Assembly (NCBI GenBank): GCA_037444075.1
Contig: JBBIND010000007.1
Location: 16,435 to 80,434, forward strand
DNA from: JBBIND01 sp037444075
Lineage (GTDB): Bacteria > Acidobacteriota > Terriglobia > Bryobacterales > Bryobacteraceae
DNA: 64,000 bases
Direction: 5' to 3'
Shown here: positions 1 to 8,566 of the stretch, one piece after another
Position numbering within the stretch: position 1 is the first letter of the stretch
Layout: the number at the start of each line of letters is the position of its first letter
Made by a program: the position numbers and the translations under genes
Notes under the pieces: model-generated
Seen by the model: the letters and a program-made list of their open reading frames with translations, nothing else
Database searches by the model: none
What the model was told of the DNA's origin: nothing

Positions 1-2103
1 CCGCCAGGCCTCGATGTAGGCATTCATGATGTCATCCACCGAGGATTCTTCCGGCATGTTGATGGTCTTCGAGATGGCGCCGGAGATGAACGGCTGCACG
101 GCGGACATCATGCGCACGTGGCCCATGTGGTGGATGAAACGGGTCCCGTTTTGCGCCCGCAGGCTGCAATCGAAGATGGGCAGGTGCCCCGCCTTGAGAT
201 CAGCCGCCCCTTCGATCGTGCCCGTGGCATCGATGTGGTTCACGATGCGTTCCACCTGGCCCTGGTCATACCCGAGCCTGGCGAGAGCCTGCGGCACCGT
301 GTTGTTGACGATCTTGATGACTCCGCCGCCCACCAGTTTCTTCAGCTTTACCAGGGACAGGTCCGGCTCGATGCCGGTGGTGTCGCAATCCATCATGAAG
401 CCGATCGTCCCTGTAGGAGCAATCACGGTGGCTTGCGCATTGCGGAATCCCGAGATGCGCCCAAGGCTATAAGCCTCATTCCAGCAATCCATGGCGGCTT
501 TCAGTAGACCCGGCGCGACCCGCCGGCCATCGATGCTCTGAACCGCCTCGCTGTGCATGCGTATCACGTCCAGGAAAGAACCCTCGTTCTCCGCGTAGCG
601 GGGGAACGTCCCCACGCCCGCGGCCAGACGCGCACTGGTCTGGTACGCCTGGCCGCACATCACCGCCGCGATGGCGCCCGCTAAAGCGCGGCCTTCGTCG
701 CTGTCGTAGGGAACACCCATCGACATGAGCAGTGCCCCAAGGTTGGCGTATCCCAATCCCAACGGGCGGAAGTCCCGGGAGTTCCTGGCGATATCTTCGG
801 TGGGATAGCTGGAGTTCTCGACGATGATCTCCATGGCCACGATCATCGTGTCGACGGCCCGCTGGAAGGAGACGACATCGAACTCGCCGTCCGGCCCCAG
901 GAATCTAAGCAGGTTCACCGACGCCAAATTGCAGGCGGAATTGTCGAGGAACATGTACTCCGAGCAGGGGTTGGACGCGTTGATCCGCCCGGACGCTTTC
1001 GACGTGTGCCAGCGGTTGATGGTCGTGTCAAATTGCATGCCCGGGTCGCCGCACTGGTGCGTGGCCTCCGCAATCTGCCTCAGAAGATCGCGCGCCTTGG
1101 TGCGCTTCACCGGCTGGCCGCTCACGCGGGACCGGGTCCACCAATCTCCGTCCTCAATGACCGCCTGCATGAACTCATCCGTCACGCGGGCCGAGTTGTT
1201 GGCGTTTTGGAAAAAGATGGATGCGTAGGCTTCTCCGTCCAGCGAGGAATCGTAACCCGCGCCGATCAGGGCGTGCGCCTTCCTCTCCTCGCTCGCCTTG
1301 CACCATATGAACTTCTCGATGTCCGGATGGTCGATGTCTAGAATGACCATCTTGGCGGCGCGGCGCGTCTTGCCTCCGGACTTGATCACGCCGGCGAAGG
1401 CGTCAAAACCCTTCATGAAACTCAACGGCCCCGAAGCCCGTCCGCCTCCGGACAGGATGGCGTCTTCCTCGCGCAGAGTGGAGAGGTTCGTTCCCGTTCC
1501 GGATCCCCACTTGAACAGCATGCCTTCCGTTTTTGCCAGGTCGAGGATCGACTCGAGCGAGTCCTTCACAGAGTTAATGAAGCAGGCCGAGCACTGCGGA
1601 CGCTGCTTGCCTTTGTCCAGCTTCCGCATGGCGCCGGCTGATTCGTCGTAATACCAGCCGTATCCGCGTGATTCGCGCACTCCCACGTTGAACCACACCG
1701 GAGAATTGAAGGACGCCTTCTGCGTCAACATCAGGTGGGCCAGGTCACTCCGGAAATTCTCAGCGTCCTCCGGAGTCTGGAAATAACGGCCCTCGCGGCC
1801 CCAGCCCGTCAGCGTGTCCACGACGCGGTGCACCAGTTGCGCCACGCTGCGCTCGCGCTCCAGGGAGCCCAGCTTGCCGTGAAAATATTTGCTCGCGACT
1901 ATATTGGTTGCCGTCTGCGACCAGCCGGCGGGGACTTCCACATCCCTTTGCTCGAAGATGATGGTCCCCTTGTCATTCGTAATGGTGGCGTTACGCAACT
2001 CCCACTGGATTTCATCATAGGGAGTCTTGCCGGCTTCCAACGTGGCAGTGAAATACCGGGAGAAAGAAACCCCAACCCGTTCGGCGATGGGGAATGTACG
2101 CAT
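1..2103 (-). CDS. nrdJ: Vitamin B12-dependent (class II) ribonucleotide reductase, C-terminus beyond left edge
   Basis: Reduces ribonucleotides to deoxyribonucleotides with adenosylcobalamin as radical source; cytoplasmic. Translating the minus strand gives an open frame to the window edge (701 residues visible, C-terminus missing). It holds the class II/I catalytic-barrel signatures QCSACFINS (about residues 170-178, redox cysteine) and NPCSEYMFLDNSACNLASV (about 378-396), plus a loop TPTGTIGFMMDCDTTGIEPD-like stretch near the edge. The start at 2103 is chosen because AAGAGGAG lies 5 nt upstream; an in-frame ATG at 2148 has no comparable ribosome site. It stands alone, preceded by two NrdR boxes. 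The identification is by family knowledge of NrdJ motifs and is secure; the exact end is unseen. Confidence 0.95.
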   Translation of the reverse strand, partial: MRTFPIAERVGVSFSRYFTATLEAGKTPYDEIQWELRNATITNDKGTIIFEQRDVEVPAGWSQTATNIVASKYFHGKLGSLERERSVAQLVHRVVDTLTGWGREGRYFQTPEDAENFRSDLAHLMLTQKASFNSPVWFNVGVRESRGYGWYYDESAGAMRKLDKGKQRPQCSACFINSVKDSLESILDLAKTEGMLFKWGSGTGTNLSTLREEDAILSGGGRASGPLSFMKGFDAFAGVIKSGGKTRRAAKMVILDIDHPDIEKFIWCKASEERKAHALIGAGYDSSLDGEAYASIFFQNANNSARVTDEFMQAVIEDGDWWTRSRVSGQPVKRTKARDLLRQIAEATHQCGDPGMQFDTTINRWHTSKASGRINASNPCSEYMFLDNSACNLASVNLLRFLGPDGEFDVVSFQRAVDTMIVAMEIIVENSSYPTEDIARNSRDFRPLGLGYANLGALLMSMGVPYDSDEGRALAGAIAAVMCGQAYQTSARLAAGVGTFPRYAENEGSFLDVIRMHSEAVQSIDGRRVAPGLLKAAMDCWNEAYSLGRISGFRNAQATVIAPTGTIGFMMDCDTTGIEPDLSLVKLKKLVGGGVIKIVNNTVPQALARLGYDQGQVERIVNHIDATGTIEGAADLKAGHLPIFDCSLRAQNGTRFIHHMGHVRMMSAVQPFISGAISKTINMPEESSVDDIMNAYIEAWR

Positions 2104-2206
2104 AGACTCCTCTTGCTCAGCTAGACCCACTGTTGCTAATTTTCCCATAATCCCAACACTACCCAGAACAACGGGGGAGAAAGGTGAAGTTCATGGCTTA
2201 GTCGCC

Positions 2207-2236
2207 ATGATGCCCCAATATGTAGTGTGCAGTCAA
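2207..2236 (-). promoter_or_regulatory. Probable nrdJ promoter
   Basis: On the minus strand TTGACT (2236-2231) and CATCAT (2212-2207) are separated by 18 bp. The -35 matches consensus at five of six positions, the -10 at four. The spacer is filled by a NrdR box, so repressor binding would occlude RNA polymerase. Inference from sequence only. Confidence 0.5.
2213..2228. promoter_or_regulatory. NrdR box 1
   Basis: The 16-mer CCCCAATATGTAGTGT matches the palindromic NrdR consensus acaCwAtATaTwGtgt at 12 of the 13 positions from the fourth onward. NrdR is the ATP/dATP-sensing repressor of ribonucleotide reductase genes, and boxes normally occur in pairs about three helical turns apart. Confidence 0.75.
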
Positions 2237-2242
2237 GGAATA

Positions 2243-2258
2243 TATCTATATACGGTAG
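2243..2258. promoter_or_regulatory. NrdR box 2 (weaker)
   Basis: TATCTATATACGGTAG keeps the left half and centre of the NrdR consensus (CTATATA, then GT) but has four mismatches on the right side. Its centre is 30 bp from the centre of box 1, close to the about 31 bp spacing usual for paired NrdR boxes. The spacing supports it more than the sequence. Confidence 0.55.
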
Positions 2259-2338
2259 ATGAGTTTACAGGTTGCACCCTAGAATTCCGGCTCGATCCAG
2301 ACGCTTCTTTTGTGTTGTGATGCGCCGAGATGCCGTTT

Positions 2339-4915
2339 TCAGGGGCTCACGCGCCATTCCACGGGACCGAATAGTCCGCTGGGCAACTGCTTCTTTGTCA
2401 ATTGGTTGGAATATGTATTCGTGACCTGGAGCCGTACCCGGTTGCGCCCGGGTTGGAGCCACTTCGTGACTTCGACGCGGTAAGGCGGCCACAGACGCGT
2501 TCCGGCGTCCTGTCCGTTGACAGTGATGTTGACCCACTCGCGGACCTCTCCGCAATCGAGCCAGATTCTCTTGCCTGACTTGAGGATCTCCGCCGGCAAC
2601 TCGATTTCCCTTTCGTAGGCGCCCGTGCCGGAGAACGTCTCCAACTCCTTATCGAGCTCGCGCCAATCGCCCCAACGCGCGCTCTCGATAGTCTTCATCG
2701 GGACACTGAGGCGCCACCCGTCATCGGGCAGGCGGATGGTCGTGGGCGCAATGGCAGGCGGCGCCCCGCGCTGTGTCCGCAAGGCGCGGCGGGACGGGTC
2801 GAAGACGGCGATGATGGAGTTCATCGGCGGCAATTCGATGCCCGCCTTCACCCAACCCCGCTCAAAACTAACAGGCACTTCGGTAGTTCCGCCAGTTTCC
2901 GCGTCCCAAAACTCGGGCATGACGGATTGCCGGAACTGCACACTCGTTCTCAGGGTGGCTTCGCCCTCGTTGGTGAGCAGGTAGAAGTGGATGTTGTCTT
3001 TGACCCGGTGCGTAAAACGCAGGTCCGGGGCGGCGGGGTCCGCCTGCAAGTCGGCGCCCGCCGTACGTCTCAGGAAGGTCAACAGGGCGGAGAGATCCTC
3101 TACCGCCAGGAACTTGGGATGCCTGCTGACCTCGCTGATCAACTGCCGCGCCCGGTCCAGTCCCGGGCGCAAAGGATGCGGATCCAGTTGCGTCCGGTAG
3201 GCGACCACCTGGACGCCGGCTTTCATCCACTGCAACATTCGTTCGAACAAACCGGTGGAGATCGCGTGCAGACCGTCCAGCAACACCACCCTGTAGGAAG
3301 CCTGTCCCAGTTCGAGACGCCCGCGCCGGACAACGGCCTGGGCCATCACCGATTCGTCCAGGTAGTAGAAATCAATCTGGTTTTCAAACAGGCTCCGGGC
3401 GGCGCGCCAAGGCACTTGCTTGGCGGCGGAGAGGATGGCCACATCCGCCACGGGGCGCCCTTCGCGCATCAGCCACGAAAGCCGGTCCGTGTACGCGGAA
3501 AACGCCCCGTAGTGATCCTTCCACAGGTTGTTCAAGCCGACGTCGGGGGGACGCTCGAAGCGCCTCGGTCCCTCCACCGAATAGTAGAAGGCGTGGGGCA
3601 TGATCAGGTTCGCGCCACGGACAAAAAGCCAGTCGGAGAGCCACTTCATCTCGCGCATGGTCAGTTCCCACCCGAAAGCCCCGAAGCACTCGTTGATCAC
3701 CACCGGACGGTTCAGATGCAGCCCCATGCTGCTCGCACTCTTGCCTGCAAGGCTCTGCTCTCCTTCCAGGGCTGTCTTGCCAGGCAGCACCCAACGCCAG
3801 ACGACGTCCTGTCCCGGCTCGTGGAAGTAGACCTGAGGACCCATGTCCCCGCCGCCCTCAGGATGCCCGGTGAGGGCGATGCCGGCGCGGGTGCACCATT
3901 CATAGAGCGGCCTGTAGTAGCTCTGGTTCATCGCAGCTTCTATCGACCGCTCGAAATCCGCGCGAATAGTCTCTTCCAGTTTGCCGGTTGCTTCCACCCA
4001 CAGGAAGGGGAGCCAGGGCTCGAAGTCGTAGCCTGCCAGGCGGTTCAACTGCTCGAGGAAACCTGTGGTCCAGGGCCTGAGGCCGCGGCGTGAACGGCGT
4101 CCAAGAATAGTCGGTTCGTCAGTGAAGATGCCTCGCACGGTTTTGCCGAAGTGCTGACTCAATTCCCGGCGGTAGACATCGTGCGTGAACTGAATGAAGC
4201 TCGCCGTGGCCTCCGGATTGAGCAGGTCCGCCGAGGGCGGGGCGCCGGGGAGATTGTCCTCCTCGTCGTCGTGCACGCCGCGGATGACGCCCCCACTCGG
4301 GATCTGTGAAAACACAAACAGGGTATGCTCTCCGGCAGGCACGTCGGCTTCGAGTTGCCCTCCGCTGAGGCGGAGCAACTGACCGCCGGGCTCGTGCGCT
4401 CCGCCTTGCTTGCGCAGCAGCACGGCGCTCACGAAGCTCTCGGACTTTTCCAGGTCGAGCTTCACCGACGAGCGGCCCGGACCTCGCCATTCAAACGACC
4501 GCATGCGCAAACCTTGCGAAGCGAACGCCGGGTTGGCGGCCACCACCTTTCCGTGCGCTGAGCCGGAAGGGTACATGGCTTCGTCGTACAGGTAGACGCG
4601 CATCCCGCGCCGCGCGGCTTCCTCCACCGCGAAGCGGACCAGGGAGAGGTAGCGCGGAGTCAGGTATCCCACCTCGCGCGACAAGCCCATCCGCGGATGA
4701 ATGACAAACCCATGCACGCCTTTCTGCGTCATCCATTCGATTTGTTCGAGCAATCCCTGTTCGGTGATATTGGCGTTCCAGAACCAGAACGGAGCCTGCG
4801 TGTACTCCTTGCCCGGCTCCTTGAATTGCCGGCGCAAACGCTCCAGTGAGGCTTGGGCAAACGTGCCGGTGGCCATCGATGCGGCCACCGCGAGGGCGAA
4901 GAGGACTCTTTTCAT
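2339..4915 (-). CDS. Secreted glycoside hydrolase, GH106 (alpha-L-rhamnosidase)-like
   Basis: Probably cleaves rhamnosyl or related linkages in a polysaccharide outside the cytoplasm. The 858-residue product has a signal peptide (MKRVLFALAVAASMATGTFA), then a long catalytic region starting with a motif APFWFWNANITEQGLLEQI (about 36-54) typical of GH106-like proteins, an IFTDEP segment near residue 266, and a C-terminal beta-sandwich that ends in GPVEWRVSP, like galactose-binding-type modules at the end of many glycosidases. Start at ATG 4915 is preferred over TTG 4933 because AGGAAG sits 6 nt upstream of it. It follows the methyltransferase gene by about 20 bp, so it is the third gene of an operon. 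Substrate is not known; other unclassified glycosidase families share this fold. Confidence 0.75.
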   Translation of the reverse strand: MKRVLFALAVAASMATGTFAQASLERLRRQFKEPGKEYTQAPFWFWNANITEQGLLEQIEWMTQKGVHGFVIHPRMGLSREVGYLTPRYLSLVRFAVEEAARRGMRVYLYDEAMYPSGSAHGKVVAANPAFASQGLRMRSFEWRGPGRSSVKLDLEKSESFVSAVLLRKQGGAHEPGGQLLRLSGGQLEADVPAGEHTLFVFSQIPSGGVIRGVHDDEEDNLPGAPPSADLLNPEATASFIQFTHDVYRRELSQHFGKTVRGIFTDEPTILGRRSRRGLRPWTTGFLEQLNRLAGYDFEPWLPFLWVEATGKLEETIRADFERSIEAAMNQSYYRPLYEWCTRAGIALTGHPEGGGDMGPQVYFHEPGQDVVWRWVLPGKTALEGEQSLAGKSASSMGLHLNRPVVINECFGAFGWELTMREMKWLSDWLFVRGANLIMPHAFYYSVEGPRRFERPPDVGLNNLWKDHYGAFSAYTDRLSWLMREGRPVADVAILSAAKQVPWRAARSLFENQIDFYYLDESVMAQAVVRRGRLELGQASYRVVLLDGLHAISTGLFERMLQWMKAGVQVVAYRTQLDPHPLRPGLDRARQLISEVSRHPKFLAVEDLSALLTFLRRTAGADLQADPAAPDLRFTHRVKDNIHFYLLTNEGEATLRTSVQFRQSVMPEFWDAETGGTTEVPVSFERGWVKAGIELPPMNSIIAVFDPSRRALRTQRGAPPAIAPTTIRLPDDGWRLSVPMKTIESARWGDWRELDKELETFSGTGAYEREIELPAEILKSGKRIWLDCGEVREWVNITVNGQDAGTRLWPPYRVEVTKWLQPGRNRVRLQVTNTYSNQLTKKQLPSGLFGPVEWRVSP

Positions 4916-4934
4916 GTTGCGCTTCCTGCTCAAA

Positions 4935-6272
4935 TTATTCTTCAGGCGCTACCCGAACGCGCACGGGAGCCAGCCGCCGCCCGCCAAGATGCATTTCCAG
5001 CAGATGATCTCCCGCTCTCACCGCGGCGGGCAGGGAGAAGTTGATCTCGTATCGGGGAGGCGCCGGGTCTGTGCAGAAAATGTCAATGTCTCGGGCCGGG
5101 TGGGAACCCACCGTGGCGCCGAATTCCTCCGGTTTGGACGCTTCTTCGAGCACCACCTTGACGGTTCCGCTGACGATGGTCGTGCCCGACAGCAGATTCA
5201 CTCCATCGGTGACCGCCATCACGCACGGAACCAGCGGCCCCGGCGGGATGACGCGTAACGTGGCAGGCGGACACAACTCCTTGCCAAGCCACAGCAGGCG
5301 CACGGGCTGAAGTCCGCTGCGCGTGGATGGGGGCAACCATACATTCACTTGCCGGAGCCCGTCCCTTTCCGGTTCGCCGATATACACCGGAGTCGCGGGC
5401 TGCGAGCCGATGCGCACTTCCAGGTGATTCAGGTCAATGTCTTGCGGCAGGTTTTCCAGCCACAGGCTGACGCAGGCAAAGCGCCCTCGGGAAGGCGCCA
5501 CCGGCTCGCTGCTGTGGGCGTTGGTGATGCGCCGCAGGCGGGCGCTGCCGGACCCCGGGGAGCCGTCTAATGCGGCGATCCAACCCGTGGCGCGCTTGCG
5601 GCACGTGATCCACATATACTGCGTCAGGGCGCCTTCTAACGCCAGGAGTTGCATGTCGTTGTTGCGAGCGAAGGCAGCCATCTCCTCCGCCTGGAAACGC
5701 ACGCCGCTCCAGGTGTCATACCGGGCGGCTGTGGGCGGCAAACCGTTGAGCTGACAGCGCAAGATGCCCCCGGTTCGCAGAACCCGCCGGGCTTCGTGCA
5801 GGTAGTTGATGACAACCTCCCGGCTCGGTATGTGCTGGAAAACCGCGTAGGAATAGACAAAATCGAATGACGCGCCGGGGAAATGCGACAAATCACTGGC
5901 AGGGGCATGGTAGACGTGCGCGTTGGGGATGCCCCGGAGCCGCTCGCCCGCCCTGCGGATCATCTCGTCGGAGATATCCACGCCGTGGATTTCACCCACG
6001 CTCCTGCTGAGGGGCTTCATCAGGCGTCCGGGTCCGCACCCTATCTCGAGAACTCGTGCACTTTCCGGGGCGCAGACGGGCCTCAACCGCCGCAGTTCGC
6101 GGAGCAATCCGAGCACCTGCTCGGAGGCTGTGGCGGAGAATTCCTCCTCGGTCTGCCCGCGGCGCCCAAAGGCGACGTAGTAGTGCGCGTCTTCGAGCGC
6201 GCGCCGGTTCCAGTCTTCGCGCATGCGGCGCCCAATGGCATCATTTGCGTTTGGCGTCACTTGTTCGCGCAC
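4935..6272 (-). CDS. SAM-dependent methyltransferase with C-terminal beta-sandwich domains
   Basis: Class I methyltransferase of 445 residues. Motif I VLEIGCGPGRL (74-84), acidic motif GVDISDEM, and post-I FDFVYSYAVFQHI are all present; the catalytic domain ends near residue 225. Residues about 240-445 form an appended region of apparently two Ig-like strands-rich units ending RVRVAPEE, with no catalytic motif. The GTG start overlaps the end of the upstream beta-helix gene by 16 bp, which implies translational coupling; ATG at codon 17 is an alternative. Together with the neighbouring Wzt-like gene this recalls systems in which a methyltransferase caps a glycan chain before export, but that role is inference. 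Confidence 0.8.
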   Translation of the reverse strand: MREQVTPNANDAIGRRMREDWNRRALEDAHYYVAFGRRGQTEEEFSATASEQVLGLLRELRRLRPVCAPESARVLEIGCGPGRLMKPLSRSVGEIHGVDISDEMIRRAGERLRGIPNAHVYHAPASDLSHFPGASFDFVYSYAVFQHIPSREVVINYLHEARRVLRTGGILRCQLNGLPPTAARYDTWSGVRFQAEEMAAFARNNDMQLLALEGALTQYMWITCRKRATGWIAALDGSPGSGSARLRRITNAHSSEPVAPSRGRFACVSLWLENLPQDIDLNHLEVRIGSQPATPVYIGEPERDGLRQVNVWLPPSTRSGLQPVRLLWLGKELCPPATLRVIPPGPLVPCVMAVTDGVNLLSGTTIVSGTVKVVLEEASKPEEFGATVGSHPARDIDIFCTDPAPPRYEINFSLPAAVRAGDHLLEMHLGGRRLAPVRVRVAPEE

Positions 6273-7606
6273 GTATTGTCCTTCACCTGATTGTCAGCCA
6301 CGCCGATTCCCGGCGCCCGGCCGATGCAGCGCTCAGCCATGCGGTGTCCTGTAATCGTATTCCCTTGAACCAGGTTGCCGCGGGCAGGGTCCGGGCGTTC
6401 GGCGCGGCTGCCCAGGTATATTCCGCTTTGCAGCAGGTCAGGCTGGTCAGGGAAGTGGAGGCACCCGAAGCGTTGCGCGCTCTCGTTGCACCCCGCCTTG
6501 TTGAGAGAGAGCAACCGGTTGCCCGTGATAGTGTGTCCCTGCCCGATCAGAAAGATGCCGCCGAACTTCCAGCCTTCGACGGTGTTGCCGGCCACCACGA
6601 TGTTCTCAGATCGCATGTCCGGGTTGGTGTTGTTCATGACAATCGCGTACTGCCCTATCGTGTAAGAAACCGCCGGCAGCCGGTTCCGGCACTCGTTGCC
6701 GCGGACTTCGCCGTTGTGAAAACCATCCAGGTCAATGCACTTTCCGTTGATTTCCTCGAAGCGGTTGGCGAGGTAGCGGCTGTTGTCGACGTTGCCGGCA
6801 GTGTCAATAGCTACGGGAATCCCACCGCCCTCGAGGTCGATTTCCTCCACCGGGTATCCGATGAGCCGGCCCGTATTGCCCTCCACGGTAACGCCCGTGG
6901 CATGACCCACCTGTATGGCGTCCCGCGCCGTCCGTTCAAACCAGTTGCCGGCGATTCGGCCGTCGCGGTTCCGCGGCGACGTGTAGCGGGAATGCGTCCA
7001 AACACCGTTGCCTCGCACGTTCAGGAAGCGGCTGTTCAGGACGCGAAAGTTCTCGGTCCCGGTTTCAAACAGCATTCCTCCGCTCGCGTTGTTGCGGCCC
7101 TTTTCGTTGCGCGAGCCTGAGTCCCGTACCACCACTTTTTCGACGAGGACGTTGCTTGAGCGGCTCACGATCAGCGCGTAGTTCGTCATATTGCGGAAGC
7201 GCACGTTGGTGATGGACAGGTCCCGAACCTCGTCCGCGATGATGCCGTTGCTTGAGTAGTAATCGACAAAGGCGACGTCCGAAGGGGGCAGGCCGACCCG
7301 GACCTCCAGACTCTCGCGATTCCCGTCCAAGTCGAAATCGCGCAGACGTACGCCGCGGGCCGATCGGATGCTGAGAATGGCCTTCCCCTTGAACCGGGCG
7401 GAGGCGCGCAGCGTACTGCCTTCGGGAGCGCCCGCGATCTCCAGGTCCTGTGCGCCGGCGGGGATCTGCAACTCGCGCGAGATTTCGGTCACACCCGGCG
7501 GGAGTTGAATTCTCCCCGAGCCGCGGCTGAGGGCTCGCTGAAGCCCGCCGTCACCGCCGCAGCCCGCGCCCAGGCAGGCGGCCAGGATCACCCAGCAAAT
7601 GCGCAT
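6257..7606 (-). CDS. Lipoprotein with right-handed parallel beta-helix (pectate-lyase-like fold)
   Basis: The 449-residue product begins MRICWVILAACLGAGCGGDG, a signal peptide with lipobox LGAGC, so it should be a lipid-anchored envelope protein. The rest is a repetitive series of short strands with N-rich turns (for example NVLVEKVVVRDSGS, NSRFLNVRGNGVW, GNTVEGWKFGGIFLIGQGHT), as in parallel beta-helix/NosD-like proteins that bind or cut polysaccharides. Catalytic residues cannot be assigned. It is the first gene of the operon with the methyltransferase and the GH106-like enzyme. A -10-like TAGAAT ends 9 nt before the ATG and there is no Shine-Dalgarno sequence, suggesting a leaderless transcript. 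Confidence 0.75.
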   Translation of the reverse strand: MRICWVILAACLGAGCGGDGGLQRALSRGSGRIQLPPGVTEISRELQIPAGAQDLEIAGAPEGSTLRASARFKGKAILSIRSARGVRLRDFDLDGNRESLEVRVGLPPSDVAFVDYYSSNGIIADEVRDLSITNVRFRNMTNYALIVSRSSNVLVEKVVVRDSGSRNEKGRNNASGGMLFETGTENFRVLNSRFLNVRGNGVWTHSRYTSPRNRDGRIAGNWFERTARDAIQVGHATGVTVEGNTGRLIGYPVEEIDLEGGGIPVAIDTAGNVDNSRYLANRFEEINGKCIDLDGFHNGEVRGNECRNRLPAVSYTIGQYAIVMNNTNPDMRSENIVVAGNTVEGWKFGGIFLIGQGHTITGNRLLSLNKAGCNESAQRFGCLHFPDQPDLLQSGIYLGSRAERPDPARGNLVQGNTITGHRMAERCIGRAPGIGVADNQVKDNTCANK

Positions 7607-7614
7607 GAAACCGC

Positions 7615-7621
7615 TATTCTA
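7615..7621. promoter_or_regulatory. Overlapping divergent -10 elements in a 21-bp intergenic spacer
   Basis: TATTCTA reads as TATTCT on the plus strand (7615-7620, 7 nt before ATG 7628) and as TAGAAT on the minus strand (7621-7616, 9 nt before ATG 7606). Both are plausible -10 hexamers placed for leaderless transcription of the two divergent genes. No good -35 is visible on either side because those positions lie inside coding sequence. Confidence 0.45.
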
Positions 7622-7627
7622 TCTTGC

Positions 7628-8566
7628 ATGGCCATCGTGTTTCGTCAGGTGAGTGCGCCGCCGCTCCAGTGTGTGAACGCGGTGGCTCCGGGTGGCGCCA
7701 TCGTAGGGCTGATCGGCGAGCGTGGATCGGGCAAGGGCCGGTTGGTGAGGCTGGCAGCCGGTCTCGAAAAACCCCTGGCGGGCGAAGTGACGGCCGGGAG
7801 TCCGGTGCGCCTGCTGGAGCCCGGGCCGACGCTGGAAATTCCGGAAGCGAACACCCTGCTGATTCACCACGCCTTGGCGCTTTGCGATGCCTTCGAAGTA
7901 GCCTGCGCCGCGGAACGGCTGGAGAAACTGAGACGCCGGGGAGCCGCCATCCTGGTCGTGTCGCATGACGAAGCGCTGCTGCGCGCGCTCTGCGATGAGC
8001 TTTGGTGGCTAAATGGCGGGCGGATTGAAGCTCGCGGAGATCCCGCGGAAGTGCTGGCGCGCTACCATTCCTGTCTCGCCGGGCGGCTTCGCGATTGGGG
8101 AAGAGCCACCGGGGCAGCCCCTCTGGGCCCGTCTCTGCGGCGCGGCGACGGGCGCGCCCGCGTCCTCTCCATCGAGACGTTGGGGCCGGACGGAGAGCCA
8201 ACTTCGGTCTGGCCCGGCGGCGAGCCTGTGGCCGTGCGGATCCGTGTTCGATTTCTGGAGCCCGTTCAGGATCCGGTCATCGGCATTATGATCCGGACCC
8301 GGATCGGATTCGAGGTCTACGGCACCAACACGGAACTGGAGGGCGTCCACTTTGGCCCATGCCAGGCAGGCGAGCAAGTGCAGCTCACCTATCGCTTGGA
8401 CTGCCATTTGTGCCCGCAGCAATACACCCTCACCGCCGCTTCCCATGATCCTGATGGAACCTGGCACGATTGGCTTGAGGATGCAGTGGCTTTCTCGGTG
8501 GCAGACCATCGCTACACGGCTGGCGTAGCCAACCTGAGGGCAAAGGTGCAGGTAGAGAAAGCTTAG
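7628..8566 (+). CDS. Degenerate Wzt-like ABC ATPase with C-terminal glycan-binding-type domain
   Basis: Resembles Wzt, the ATPase of ABC exporters for capped O-antigen, but its nucleotide-binding domain is reduced. The 312-residue product has Walker A as GERGSGKG (30-37, the final Ser/Thr replaced by Gly), then only about 40 residues before LLIHHALALCDA (77-88), where Wzt normally has LLIDEVLAVGDA; the Walker B Asp-Glu pair is His-His. The helical subdomain with Q-loop and LSGGQ signature is absent. The H-loop VSHD (111-114) and the following strand survive. Residues about 165-312 match the C-terminal Wzt beta-sandwich (VYGTNTELEGVHFG). No permease gene adjoins it. The ATG at 7628 is chosen over further-upstream starts, which would overlap the divergent gene. 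ATP hydrolysis by this chain alone is unlikely. Confidence 0.75.
   Translation: MAIVFRQVSAPPLQCVNAVAPGGAIVGLIGERGSGKGRLVRLAAGLEKPLAGEVTAGSPVRLLEPGPTLEIPEANTLLIHHALALCDAFEVACAAERLEKLRRRGAAILVVSHDEALLRALCDELWWLNGGRIEARGDPAEVLARYHSCLAGRLRDWGRATGAAPLGPSLRRGDGRARVLSIETLGPDGEPTSVWPGGEPVAVRIRVRFLEPVQDPVIGIMIRTRIGFEVYGTNTELEGVHFGPCQAGEQVQLTYRLDCHLCPQQYTLTAASHDPDGTWHDWLEDAVAFSVADHRYTAGVANLRAKVQVEKA

Noticed and set aside
2104..2338. Cobalamin riboswitch before nrdJ
   Set aside because: The leader after the predicted promoter is only about 105 nt and I see no B12-box-like sequence; NrdR boxes explain control better.
2927..4093. 388-codon plus-strand frame inside the GH106-like gene
   Set aside because: No protein-like features; antisense shadow.
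7505..7627. Upstream start for the Wzt-like gene
   Set aside because: Would overlap the divergent lipoprotein gene by 100 bp, and the added residues resemble nothing in Wzt.
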